Origin: Planctomycetota bacterium
GTDB taxonomy: Bacteria; Planctomycetota; Phycisphaerae; Phycisphaerales; UBA1924
Length of the DNA: 45,038 nucleotides
Assembly (NCBI GenBank): GCA_018968885.1
Contig: JAGWZK010000023.1
Span: forward strand, 1 to 45,038
Direction: 5' to 3'
How positions within the stretch are numbered: the stretch's first letter is position 1; the number at the start of each line of letters is the position of its first letter. Shown here piece after piece: positions 15,974-23,344 of this stretch. The notes under the pieces were generated by a model. It saw nothing but the letters and a program-made list of their open reading frames with translations. It did not search any database and was not told the DNA's origin. A program made the translations under genes and the position numbers.

Positions 15974-16983
15974 GCATGATCCTCTGCGGTGAAGGTGATA
16001 TCTGATGGAGGAAGGGTAGAGATGTTGAAGCCGGAAGAGAATTCGGCGGCAGAAAGGGATTGACGATGTGGAAGCACACCAGACCAGAGGGCAATCAGCC
16101 CGATGATGGCTTCGGCGGGAACGCCAAGAGCGCGATAGGTGTCGATGCGGGTGTCGCCGTGGCGTTTGGCGAGGCGTTTGCCATCACTGCCGCGGACGAG
16201 GGGGAGGTGGCAGTACGTGGGTTCCGAGGTCAGGTGGAGTGCGCGATAGAGAAGGAGTTGGCGTGCGGCGGAATCGAGAAGATCGTTGCCGCGGATGATG
16301 TGGGTGATGCCTTGGCGGGCATCGTCTACGACAACGGCGAGTTGGTAGGCGGGTTGCGCACGCTTGGTCCAGATGACAAAGTCGCCGATGGTCTGGGCCG
16401 GATCGATGGATTGGTGACCAGCGCACAGATCGGTGAAGGTGACGGGTCCGGAGGACGTGGCAAAGCGCCAGCCAACGGAGGTGTTGGCAGGGTCGAATTC
16501 GTGTGGGATGAGAGGCGGGCGAAGCGAGGAAGGGAAGTGCTGATCGTGGGCACCTTCCTGCGGTGCACTGGCGGCGAGCTCGATCTGCGTCCGAGAGAGT
16601 TCACTGGGATAGGTCAGGGCGCGCGAGGCGAGTAGGTGCATCGCATCGATGTAGGGAGTGAGGTCGGTGCTTTGGATGAGTGGTGCATCGTCCCAATCCA
16701 TGCCGAGCCAGGAGAGCGTGTTGATGCAGGATTCGATCGCGCCGGGCTTGATGCGCGGGCCGTCCAGGTCTTCGATGCGGAGGATGATGCGCCAGCCAGA
16801 AGCGCGGGCCATGGCCCAGCAGATGAGGAATGAGCGGGCGTTGCCCAGGTGGAGTGCGCCGGTGGGAGAGGGGGCCAAGCGGGTGGTGGGACGAGTAGTG
16901 GGGCGAGCCGATTGCACTCGAGAGGGTACGGAGTGTGAAAGGGAGATTTGTGCAGGATTAGCAGGGTTTTCGTGGTGAGTCAT
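15946..16983 (-). CDS. gluQ: glutamyl-Q tRNA(Asp) synthetase (YadB-like)
   Basis: A 345-residue truncated relative of glutamyl-tRNA synthetase, lacking the anticodon-binding domain. The class-I signature is 'LAPSPTGALHLGNARSF' (HLGN at residues 45-48) and the KMSKS equivalent is 'KRLAKR' near residue 275. Known members attach glutamate to queuosine in tRNA-Asp. Usual members have a four-Cys zinc site; here the corresponding region has no clear Cys cluster, so zinc is probably lost. ATG 16983 was taken as start, with only a weak ribosome site. The gene overlaps the DUF192 gene downstream and diverges from the dehydratase gene at 17051. Confidence 0.88.
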   Translation of the reverse strand: MTHHENPANPAQISLSHSVPSRVQSARPTTRPTTRLAPSPTGALHLGNARSFLICWAMARASGWRIILRIEDLDGPRIKPGAIESCINTLSWLGMDWDDAPLIQSTDLTPYIDAMHLLASRALTYPSELSRTQIELAASAPQEGAHDQHFPSSLRPPLIPHEFDPANTSVGWRFATSSGPVTFTDLCAGHQSIDPAQTIGDFVIWTKRAQPAYQLAVVVDDARQGITHIIRGNDLLDSAARQLLLYRALHLTSEPTYCHLPLVRGSDGKRLAKRHGDTRIDTYRALGVPAEAIIGLIALWSGVLPHRQSLSAAEFSSGFNISTLPPSDITFTAEDHAWLLSNIRK

Positions 16984-17050
16984 CACGCAGACAAAGCCGT
17001 TACAATCTTGCCGTCCGGGGGACCTGTGGTCGGCCCGGCAGGAGCAGCAG

Positions 17051-17410
17051 ATGGCAAAGGTTCCGAGTTCTAAGACTTCGGCAGGTGTTCCGGCAACTGG
17101 CGCCGGTGCTGCGGCCAAGGCTGCGATTGCGCCGAAGTTGAATGAGGCGCAGATCGAAAAGGCGTTGACGGAAACGCCCGAATGGTCGCACGTCGGCGAC
17201 ACGATCCAGCGGACGTATGCCTTCGGGAATTTCGTGGACTCGATGACGTTTGTGGGCAAGGTGGCGCGCGAGGCGGAAGCATCGCAGCATCACCCCGACA
17301 TCATGATTCGGTACAACAAGGTGACATTGACCCTGAGCACGCATGATTCGGGCGGGATCACGGTGAAGGATTTCACGCTGGCGAAAAAGGCGGATGGGCT
17401 GGTGAAGTAG
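17051..17410 (+). CDS. phhB: pterin-4a-carbinolamine dehydratase
   Basis: A 119-residue enzyme that dehydrates 4a-hydroxy-tetrahydropterin during recycling of pterin cofactor. The family signature is present as 'EASQHHPDIMIRYNKVTLTL' (residues 77-96) followed by a conserved 'H' and 'KDF'. The first 30 residues are an Ala/Lys-rich extension not seen in typical ~100-residue members. AGGAG lies about seven bases before ATG 17051. No aromatic amino acid hydroxylase is nearby, so an alternative role cannot be excluded. Confidence 0.92.
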   Translation: MAKVPSSKTSAGVPATGAGAAAKAAIAPKLNEAQIEKALTETPEWSHVGDTIQRTYAFGNFVDSMTFVGKVAREAEASQHHPDIMIRYNKVTLTLSTHDSGGITVKDFTLAKKADGLVK

Positions 17411-17433
17411 TGGCTAGTGAAGTGAGTTGCTGA

Positions 17434-18987
17434 TTACTCCGCTGGCACAGTGCGGCCTTTGGCCCAGGTGCGGAGGGCGGCGATTTTTTCTGACATGGTG
17501 ATGCTGAGCGCGGGCGAAGTCGTCAGAGCTTCTTCGATGAGCGCGGTGTCCAGTGTTCGTTTGCTGGCGAATGCGGTGGTGAGTGCCGCGATGATGGCCT
17601 GCTCAATTTCGGCACCGTTGTAGCCGTCGCTGATGGCGGCGAGGCGTGCGAGATCGAAGGTTTTGGGATCGCGCTTGCGAGCGGCTAGGTGGATCGAGAA
17701 GATCTTGTGGCGAGCTTCTAGGCCGGGAAGATCGACAAAGAAGATCTCATCGAAACGGCCCTTGCGGAGGAGTTCGGGGGGAAGGGCCTCGATGTCGTTG
17801 GCGGTGGCGACGAAGAAGACGGGGGCGCGGCGTTCCTGCATCCAGGTGAGTAGTGTGCCGAACATGCGCTGCGACAGGCCACCATCAGAGCTGCGGCTGG
17901 CGGCAGAGGCGAAGGCCTTTTCGATTTCGTCGACCCAGAGGACGATGGGGGCCATGGCCTCGGCCTGTTGCAGGGCCTGACGCAGGCGACGCTCGCTTTC
18001 ACCGACGTAGCGGTCGTAGAGGGTGCCCGGATCAAGGCGCAGGAGGGGGCGCGACCATGCGGTGGAAATGGCCTTGGCGCAGAGACTTTTGCCCGAGCCC
18101 TGAACACCCAGCAGCAGCACGCCGCGGGGAGGAGTGAGTCCGAAGTCGCGGGCTTCTGGGGTGAAGGATGCACTGCGCGCGTTGAGCCAGGATTTGAGGC
18201 GATCAAGGCCGCCGATGTCTGCGAGGGAAGTGGGGGAACTGACGTGTTCGAGGACACCATCGCTGGCGATGAGTTTGCGCTTGGCGTCGATCATGTCGGG
18301 AAGGTCGTCGTCTTTGAGGGCGCGGTCATCGAAGACTGCATCGGAGACGATGCGATCAATCTGCGGCAGAGAGAGCCCGTGCAGGTTGTTGATCATCGCG
18401 GTCCACGTCGAGCGCTTCACGTTGACATCGATCTGGCTGGCGCGATTGAGGCGCGAGAGAGTGCTACGGATGGTGGATTCGATCTGGGCAGCATCGGGGA
18501 GTGTGGGCTCAAAAAGTGTGGAGATGGGCGCGGCAAAGGTGTGAATGGCCGGGTTGTGATCGATGAGGATGATGGAACTGGTGGTGGTGGCGACGCGGGC
18601 GTTGTCGGCGACCATGGGCGAACTGATTTCGTGGGCCATGCGCTGGGTGTGATGGACAAGCTCTCGCAGGGCGCGCAGCGTGCGCGGGTCGGAAAGGTGA
18701 TCGGCGAGATCGAGAAAGACCATGACGCCGGGCTGCGTGGGGGCGAGTTTGCGGCGGGCGACAAAGAGCGCGCCGCCTGCGTTGTGGGTGCTGGAATCGC
18801 CGGAGGCGTTGAGGAAGAGGTCGTTGGTGAGGCCAGCGATGGCGGACCAGACGTGTACGGGAAGGCCAACGCGTGCCGCGGCATCGCGAACGGCCATGAG
18901 GGAGCCGTACTCATCGTGGGTGCAGATGCGGATGCAGGGATGCCGCGAGGTGAGGAAATCGTGGATGCGGTCGGCGTCGGAGGGCAT
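17434..18987 (-). CDS. Ycf46-like AAA+ ATPase
   Basis: A 517-residue ATPase. Residues 1-245 are an N-terminal domain found in Ycf46-type proteins ('FLTSRHPCIRICTHDEY' at the start, a conserved sign). Residues 255-480 form the AAA domain with Walker A 'GVQGSGKS', Walker B 'IVLWVDEIEKAF', sensor 1 'FVATAND' and the arginine finger region 'LRKGRFDEIFFVDLP'. It lacks the metalloprotease domain of FtsH. The cellular role of these ATPases is poorly known. A 56-codon frame ends 12 bp upstream on the same strand. Confidence 0.88.
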   Translation of the reverse strand: MPSDADRIHDFLTSRHPCIRICTHDEYGSLMAVRDAAARVGLPVHVWSAIAGLTNDLFLNASGDSSTHNAGGALFVARRKLAPTQPGVMVFLDLADHLSDPRTLRALRELVHHTQRMAHEISSPMVADNARVATTTSSIILIDHNPAIHTFAAPISTLFEPTLPDAAQIESTIRSTLSRLNRASQIDVNVKRSTWTAMINNLHGLSLPQIDRIVSDAVFDDRALKDDDLPDMIDAKRKLIASDGVLEHVSSPTSLADIGGLDRLKSWLNARSASFTPEARDFGLTPPRGVLLLGVQGSGKSLCAKAISTAWSRPLLRLDPGTLYDRYVGESERRLRQALQQAEAMAPIVLWVDEIEKAFASAASRSSDGGLSQRMFGTLLTWMQERRAPVFFVATANDIEALPPELLRKGRFDEIFFVDLPGLEARHKIFSIHLAARKRDPKTFDLARLAAISDGYNGAEIEQAIIAALTTAFASKRTLDTALIEEALTTSPALSITMSEKIAALRTWAKGRTVPAE

Positions 18988-18999
18988 GGGGGAGGGTAC

Positions 19000-19170
19000 T
19001 CAGCGACGCGGTTTTGAGCGATTGGGAGTGCGGGATCGTTTCTTGTCGTTGGAGTTGAGCGTGGTGGTCCTGAGGTTGATCTCGTCGCGGGTGTGGGCGA
19101 TGGCATCGCGCAGACCATCGATCATCTGTTCAAAGACATTCATTTTCTCATCATTGGGCTTAGTATTCAT
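19000..19170 (-). CDS. small hypothetical protein upstream of the AAA ATPase
   Basis: A 56-codon frame from the ATG complementary to 19168-19170 to a TGA at 19000-19002. The product has an amphipathic helix ('MNVFEQMIDGLRDAIAHTRDE') and a basic tail ending 'PNRSKPRR'. It stops 12 bp before the AAA ATPase start, as an operon leader gene would, and diverges from the lipoprotein gene at 19191. No good ribosome site is seen. The compositional bias looks protein-like but the family is unknown. Confidence 0.5.
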   Translation of the reverse strand: MNTKPNDEKMNVFEQMIDGLRDAIAHTRDEINLRTTTLNSNDKKRSRTPNRSKPRR

Positions 19171-19190
19171 GGCACTGGCAGGGGGCTTGG

Positions 19191-19778
19191 GTGTCTGAAC
19201 TTCTCATGATTCGATCGGTCATGATGGTATTGGTGATCGTCGTTTGCGGGTTTCTTTGCGCCTCAGGGTGTCAGCGAGGAGCAGGAGTGAAGCGAGTACC
19301 TGCTGTGAAAGGGGCAACAAAGGAGCCGCAGATTCTGGTTGAATTTCAGGCAGGGATGACATTCCCGGAGACGCAGACCTCGGGTGTGCGCCTCGTGGTC
19401 TGGGGAGATCGGAGTGTTCTGTACTGGGTTGATCCGATGCATCCGGCCAAGGACATGCGAGTCGGCCAGTTGAGCGAGTCGCAACTTGAAGCGGCGTGGA
19501 AAACGGTGCACGAGTCTGGATTGACGACACATCCTGACGCCGCTTATGTAGTTCCTGATGCATCTAGTGTTCGCGTGGTGATTCAAGTCGAGGGGAAGAC
19601 GCACACGCATTGGGCGAGCGATTACCGATTGACGAATACTGGGTGGTGGTCCAAGGCAGAGGAGGCGCTGGCGAAATTTCGACCAGCAACATCGCAGCCG
19701 GTTGCAGAAGTGGCGACGGGCGGAATGTACCGGGGATACGACGTCAAGGAATGGTGGCGGACGTCGTGGCGGCGGTGA
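19191..19778 (+). CDS. putative lipoprotein of unknown function
   Basis: A 195-residue protein beginning at GTG 19191, with GGGGG five bases upstream; ATG 19206 is an alternative. A hydrophobic stretch runs to 'LCASGC', a lipobox with Cys at about residue 27. The mature part carries a compact domain with 'VRLVVWGDRSVLYW', 'LSESQLEAAWKTVHESGL' and 'KAEEALAKF' and a C-terminal 'WWRTSWRR'. No enzyme motif is seen. It is transcribed away from the AAA ATPase unit and followed by a hairpin at 19823-19851 that may terminate it. Confidence 0.7.
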   Translation: MSELLMIRSVMMVLVIVVCGFLCASGCQRGAGVKRVPAVKGATKEPQILVEFQAGMTFPETQTSGVRLVVWGDRSVLYWVDPMHPAKDMRVGQLSESQLEAAWKTVHESGLTTHPDAAYVVPDASSVRVVIQVEGKTHTHWASDYRLTNTGWWSKAEEALAKFRPATSQPVAEVATGGMYRGYDVKEWWRTSWRR

Positions 19779-19822
19779 GGGGGCTTCTTCTGTGCAGCGT
19801 GTGACATGCGACTACGAGATTG

Positions 19823-20166
19823 CTAAGAGCAGTCTGTCAGACTGCTCTTAGTGTCGTTGGCTTTCCGGTGGTGTCGCAGTCGTTCGCCACGGCGAACGAC
19901 GCTCCACGCACCGGCTACGCACGTTCACGCCTTCGGCGTGAAGAAAGGTTGAGTGGTTCAAGATCCGATGGCTGTTGTCGGGCGTGCGATGCGTGATTGT
20001 GTTTGCACGTCACCGACTGTTCAATATGAAGTCATCGCCCACCCATATTCATGGGTGGAGGAGAAAAAGAAACCGGAGAAAGAAGGGATGAGGGATGTAC
20101 CAGAGGTTGCGCGATGCCGAGCATCGCTCCACCACTGGCAACCAACACGCGCCTGTTTCACAGGCG
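19823..20166. repeat. gene-free stretch with six palindromes
   Basis: Between the lipoprotein and the HNH gene (19779-20198) I see no credible coding frame, but there are six perfect inverted repeats. They lie at 19823-19851 (14-bp arms, one central base), 19879-19900 (GTCGTTCGCC/GGCGAACGAC), 19924-19942 (TTCACGCC/GGCGTGAA), 20039-20058 (CCACCCAT/ATGGGTGG), 20111-20127 (GCGATGC/GCATCGC) and 20150-20166 (CGCCTGT/ACAGGCG). The first may terminate transcription. Loops are 1-4 bases and stems differ from one another. Confidence 0.8.
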
Positions 20167-20198
20167 AAGAATCGTGCAAGTACATCTGTGAGCGCTCA

Positions 20199-21005
20199 TC
20201 ACCGCAACTCCACACTCCAATACGCCTCATCGAGGAACTGCTTCCAGGATTGGTACTTGGCGTTGCCAAGGCGCAGGGTGATGAGTGGGTTGCGCTTGGG
20301 GCGTTCGGGTTTGCGGATGAGTTTGATGCCGGCCTGTTCGGGCGTGCGGCCACCTTTGCGGGCGTTGCACTTGATGCAGGCGCAGACGAGATTCTCCCAC
20401 GTTTCTTTGCCGCCGAGTGAGCGGGGATGGACGTGGTCGATGGAGAGGTCGGCGGTGGGGAAATGCCTGCCGCAATATTGGCACTGGTTGCGGTCGCGGG
20501 CAAAGAGGTTTCGCCGGTTGAGTTTCACGCCTTGCTCGGGAAGGCGGTCATAGCCCAAGAGCCGGATGATGCGAGGCACAGCGATTTCGTAGCGGACGGT
20601 TTTGACCCAGTCGTGCTTATCGCGCTCGTACTCGGATTGGTACGCCGCGGCTTCGGCCCAACTGGAGAAGTCGTAGGAGTGGTATTGAGGACCGGCCTCG
20701 GTGTGATCGACGTGGATGACCTCGGCCAATTCGCGGCAGAGCATGCAGAAGGCACGCTTAGCACTGATGACGCGGACGGCGACGAAGTGGCGATTGAGGA
20801 CCAGCACTTTGCTGGTGAGGGATTCGGAGAGGACGATGGGGCCGAGGCCGGATGTGCCCACGATGTGAGCACCGGACGGGTGATCGAGGAGATCATCCTC
20901 GGGGTCGTTGAAGGCGACGTCTTTAGCGACGGGGATACCGAACCCGGCCCCGGCTGGGGGCTTGTGGTTTTCCGACTGGCGATGGCCCTGCGATTTGCGG
21001 CCCAT
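20199..21005 (-). CDS. HNH endonuclease-family protein
   Basis: A 268-residue protein starting at the ATG complementary to 21003-21005, with AAGGGAT seven bases upstream. Residues 60-170 contain 'VLVLNRHFVAVRVISAKRAFCMLCRELAEVI', the conserved front part of a planctomycete/actinobacterial HNH family. The nuclease core near 178-235 has 'CQYCG', 'LSIDHVHPRSLGGKETWENLV' and 'CIKCNARKG', giving the HNH residues and a CxxC/CxxC zinc site. It probably cuts or nicks DNA, but its role is unknown. It stands alone, with no methyltransferase beside it, so a restriction role is not supported. The first 45 residues are disordered. Confidence 0.88.
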   Translation of the reverse strand: MGRKSQGHRQSENHKPPAGAGFGIPVAKDVAFNDPEDDLLDHPSGAHIVGTSGLGPIVLSESLTSKVLVLNRHFVAVRVISAKRAFCMLCRELAEVIHVDHTEAGPQYHSYDFSSWAEAAAYQSEYERDKHDWVKTVRYEIAVPRIIRLLGYDRLPEQGVKLNRRNLFARDRNQCQYCGRHFPTADLSIDHVHPRSLGGKETWENLVCACIKCNARKGGRTPEQAGIKLIRKPERPKRNPLITLRLGNAKYQSWKQFLDEAYWSVELR

Positions 21006-21333
21006 GCTGATATCCCTTGCTGACCTTGCATCGGCCAACAGGGCTCCTTGCGTGAACCGTGAACGGGATCCGACCGTTCTTGGCGGCAGCCATGCCGCAC
21101 CAGCTCACGTCGGACAAGATTGTTGCGGACCTCTTGCGTCGGGGCAAGGGGACGGCACCCGGAATGTGGGGGCCGGAATATTGGAGGGTTGTCCCTGTAA
21201 GGCAACAGTCGGGCCGGATTCAGTTGAGGCAGAAAAGAATCGGCAGGTCATGACGAGTGATGTCGGCAGCCGCGTCGGATGCCGACCTCACCCAATCAAG
21301 TTGCGAGCCCTCGTGCGTGCATTCACATTGAAA
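21006..21333. other. gene-poor gap with a hairpin
   Basis: This 328-bp stretch separates two minus-strand genes. I see no convincing gene. A hairpin at 21262-21286 (GTCGGCA/TGCCGAC, 11-base loop) lies just downstream of the dockerin protein gene and may help terminate it, though no T-tract follows. The remainder should hold the HNH gene promoter. Confidence 0.4.
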
Positions 21334-21918
21334 TCAGCAGCCGCTGCTGAACGCCGCGACAAAGTCGAGGTAGTCAAAGAAATCGACGACGCCATCCTGA
21401 TTGAAGTCGGCGGGGCAGCGGATGCCGACGAACTTGTCGGCGTTGTCCATATTGACCCAGCCGATGTTCTCGCCCCATGCGTAGCCACGGAAGCGGCCAC
21501 TGGTGCGATCCAGCCGCGCCTTTTGAGCGCCAAGGGCGGCAGCGGTGTTGAAGTTGATCCAGCCGGTGTTCTCGCTCCATGCCATGCCGGTGAGGGTGCC
21601 ATCTGCGAGGACATTGACACCAAAGTCGAGGCCCGTGACGTTGGCATAGGCCATGCCGTCGGCGGGAGTGCCATCACCCATGTTGATCCAGCCGATGTTT
21701 TCTGACCAGACAAAGCCGGAGAGGAAAGTGTTGTTGACGATCACGCCCGATGATCCGGCCGGGGTGCCCGCATCGCCCCAGTTCATCCAACCCACATTCT
21801 CACTCCAGCTGAATTTCTGCGCTGGGGAAATCGTGGATTGAGCAAGGGTTGCAGACGTCAGCGAGAACGTGAGCAGTGAGGCGACGGTGAGGGTTTTGGC
21901 AAACTTGAGTTGAGACAT
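21334..21918 (-). CDS. secreted WSEN-repeat protein with C-terminal dockerin-like GC tag
   Basis: A 194-residue exported protein starting at the ATG complementary to 21916-21918, with TGGAG seven bases upstream and a signal peptide ending near 'SATLAQ'. The mature part has four repeats of about 30-35 residues, each with a 'WSENxGWxN'-type core: 'FSWSENVGWMNWGD', 'FVWSENIGWINMGD', 'MAWSENTGWINF' and 'YAWGENIGWVNMD'. It ends with 'DFNQDGVVDFFDYLDFVAAF' followed by 'SSGC', a single copy of the tag seen in the proteins at 1026 and 4846. The repeats look like a small beta structure, perhaps a carbohydrate- or surface-binding module. Function is unknown. Confidence 0.8.
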   Translation of the reverse strand: MSQLKFAKTLTVASLLTFSLTSATLAQSTISPAQKFSWSENVGWMNWGDAGTPAGSSGVIVNNTFLSGFVWSENIGWINMGDGTPADGMAYANVTGLDFGVNVLADGTLTGMAWSENTGWINFNTAAALGAQKARLDRTSGRFRGYAWGENIGWVNMDNADKFVGIRCPADFNQDGVVDFFDYLDFVAAFSSGC

Positions 21919-22103
21919 GACAAGCTCCACAGTGCAGGTTGATGCCGCCAAAGGGTGATCCGCAGTTGGATGGCCACGGCGGCGATTCGGAATCAGTGCG
22001 ACGTCGGCGCGATGAAGGGCTAAGGCAATGTACCATATCTACTGGCTCATCCGAATAGACTCCAAGGTGCGTTGGGTGGAAGATTGGCAACAGGAGTGCG
22101 ATG

Positions 22104-22712
22104 ATGTCAGGAAGTTCAGACGGGGTGGCGCGTCATGTGACGATGCTGATTGAGAGTGCTGCGGCGGGTGATTCTCGGGCGGCATCCGACCTTTTGCCGT
22201 TGATTTAAGATGAACTTCGCAAGCTTGCATCAGCGAATCTGGGTAAGGAACACAGCCCGGCGAACACGCTGCAACCGACGGCGCTGGTCCACGAGGCGTA
22301 CATCAGGTTATTAGGACCTGACGGCGATGGAGCGAGTAACTGGAACAGCCGGGGCCATTTCTTTGGTGCCGCGGCGATCGCCATGAGGCGGATTTTGATT
22401 GAGCGGGCCAGATCGCGCAATCGTCTGAAGCGTGGTGGAGGACGGACGCGGGTCGACCTGAATGAAGATGCGGTGGCGATGGCGGCGGATGATGATGAGG
22501 GTTCGGAGCGATTGCTGGCGCTGGATGCCGCGCTGACCAAGCTGGAGGCACTGGATGAGCGCAAAGCCAAGGTGGTGATGTTGCGTTACTTTGCGGGTCT
22601 GACGGTGGAACAGACCGCCATGTCACTGAATGTTTCACCAGCGACGGTGAAAAACGATTGGACCTTTGCGCGAGCGTGGTTGGCGCAGGAAGTGGAGCGG
22701 AGCGGCGGGTGA
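22104..22712 (+). pseudogene. ECF sigma factor gene interrupted by an in-frame TAA
   Basis: From ATG 22104 (AGGAG seven bases upstream) the frame encodes an ECF sigma factor of the same class as the gene at 342, but codon 35 is TAA (22206-22208). It falls where the family normally has Tyr in 'LLPLxYDELRxLA'. After the stop the frame continues intact: 'DELRKLASANLG', 'TALVHEAYIRLLG', 'MRRILIERARSRNRLKRGGG' and a region-4 HTH 'LTVEQTAMSLNVSPATVKNDW', ending at TGA 22712. The first ATG after the stop is at 22383 and would yield a 109-residue product lacking much of region 2. So either this is a recent nonsense allele, a sequencing error, or rescue occurs by readthrough. It sits 632 bp from the kinase that could be its partner. 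Confidence 0.8.
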
Positions 22713-22719
22713 AGCAATC

Positions 22720-23202
22720 TCAGTGTGTGGAACTTTCGTGGCTGGCGGCGCCTGCAAGCATGATTCGGGACACGATTTCGAGTGCCCGGCGCCATTCGGC
22801 AGCGAGGCGGACTGACCAGGCCGGACCTGCGGCATCGGCCATAGATTCGATCAAGAGATCGCACACGATGGGGTAGTGCTCTGGCTTGGCACCATACTTG
22901 ACGTGTCGCACACCGAGGGCTTTGAGGGCTTCGATGAGTTTGGGATCGGCCTCGGCGTGTTCGACGACCGCTTTCAGGGAATCCATCAATTTGACTTCCT
23001 GAGCGCGGATGTCGGCAGGGAAGAGCGTGCGCACGCCGGGATAGCGTTCAAAGAGTTTGGCGTAAAAGATACTGGCGAGGCGAGAGCCGTCGGCGGAAAA
23101 TGCGTTGAAGCTGGCTCGAAGGCGCGCGACGGCGGTAGCGTCGATCGGGACATTGGCCCAGGAGGGAAGGGAGCTGGAGTATGGATGCCGCGATACGCCC
23201 AT
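22720..23202 (-). CDS. globin-family haem protein
   Basis: A 160-residue single-domain globin, similar to the haem domain of flavohaemoglobins. Proximal His100 lies in 'LGVRHVKYGAKPEHYP', a strong family signature. Phe61 ('RTLFP') fits the CD1 position and Gln68 the distal E7 position. It binds O2 or NO; whether it senses, stores or detoxifies is not visible, as no reductase domain is attached. It converges with the ECF sigma pseudogene (7 bp apart) and diverges from the Ser/Thr kinase gene, so it sits between a sigma factor and a kinase. The first 20 residues form a nonconserved extension. Confidence 0.88.
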   Translation of the reverse strand: MGVSRHPYSSSLPSWANVPIDATAVARLRASFNAFSADGSRLASIFYAKLFERYPGVRTLFPADIRAQEVKLMDSLKAVVEHAEADPKLIEALKALGVRHVKYGAKPEHYPIVCDLLIESMADAAGPAWSVRLAAEWRRALEIVSRIMLAGAASHESSTH

Positions 23203-23344
23203 GGTCGGATTTTTTCCTAGGTTCTACATCCCATTGCGACGTTGGAACGCGATGAGGATAACGGAAATCAGGAAGTCGCAAAAGATTATCGGTCGATAGC
23301 GAATATGGGGCGGTGTCGGTTGGTATTCTGTGTGACAAGAAAGA

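Noticed and set aside
14492..15979. 495-codon plus-strand frame over the phosphatase and DUF192 genes
   Set aside because: It is antisense to two well-supported minus-strand genes and encodes Arg-rich sequence without motifs.
19953..20420. 155-codon plus-strand frame near the hairpin array
   Set aside because: It overlaps the HNH gene in antisense and runs through several palindromes; no ribosome site or motif supports it.
20199..21005. Restriction-modification system
   Set aside because: The HNH protein has no adjacent methyltransferase or specificity gene.
21059..21253. 64-codon plus-strand frame between the HNH and WSEN-repeat genes
   Set aside because: It lacks a ribosome site, has no recognisable family and occupies the probable HNH promoter region.
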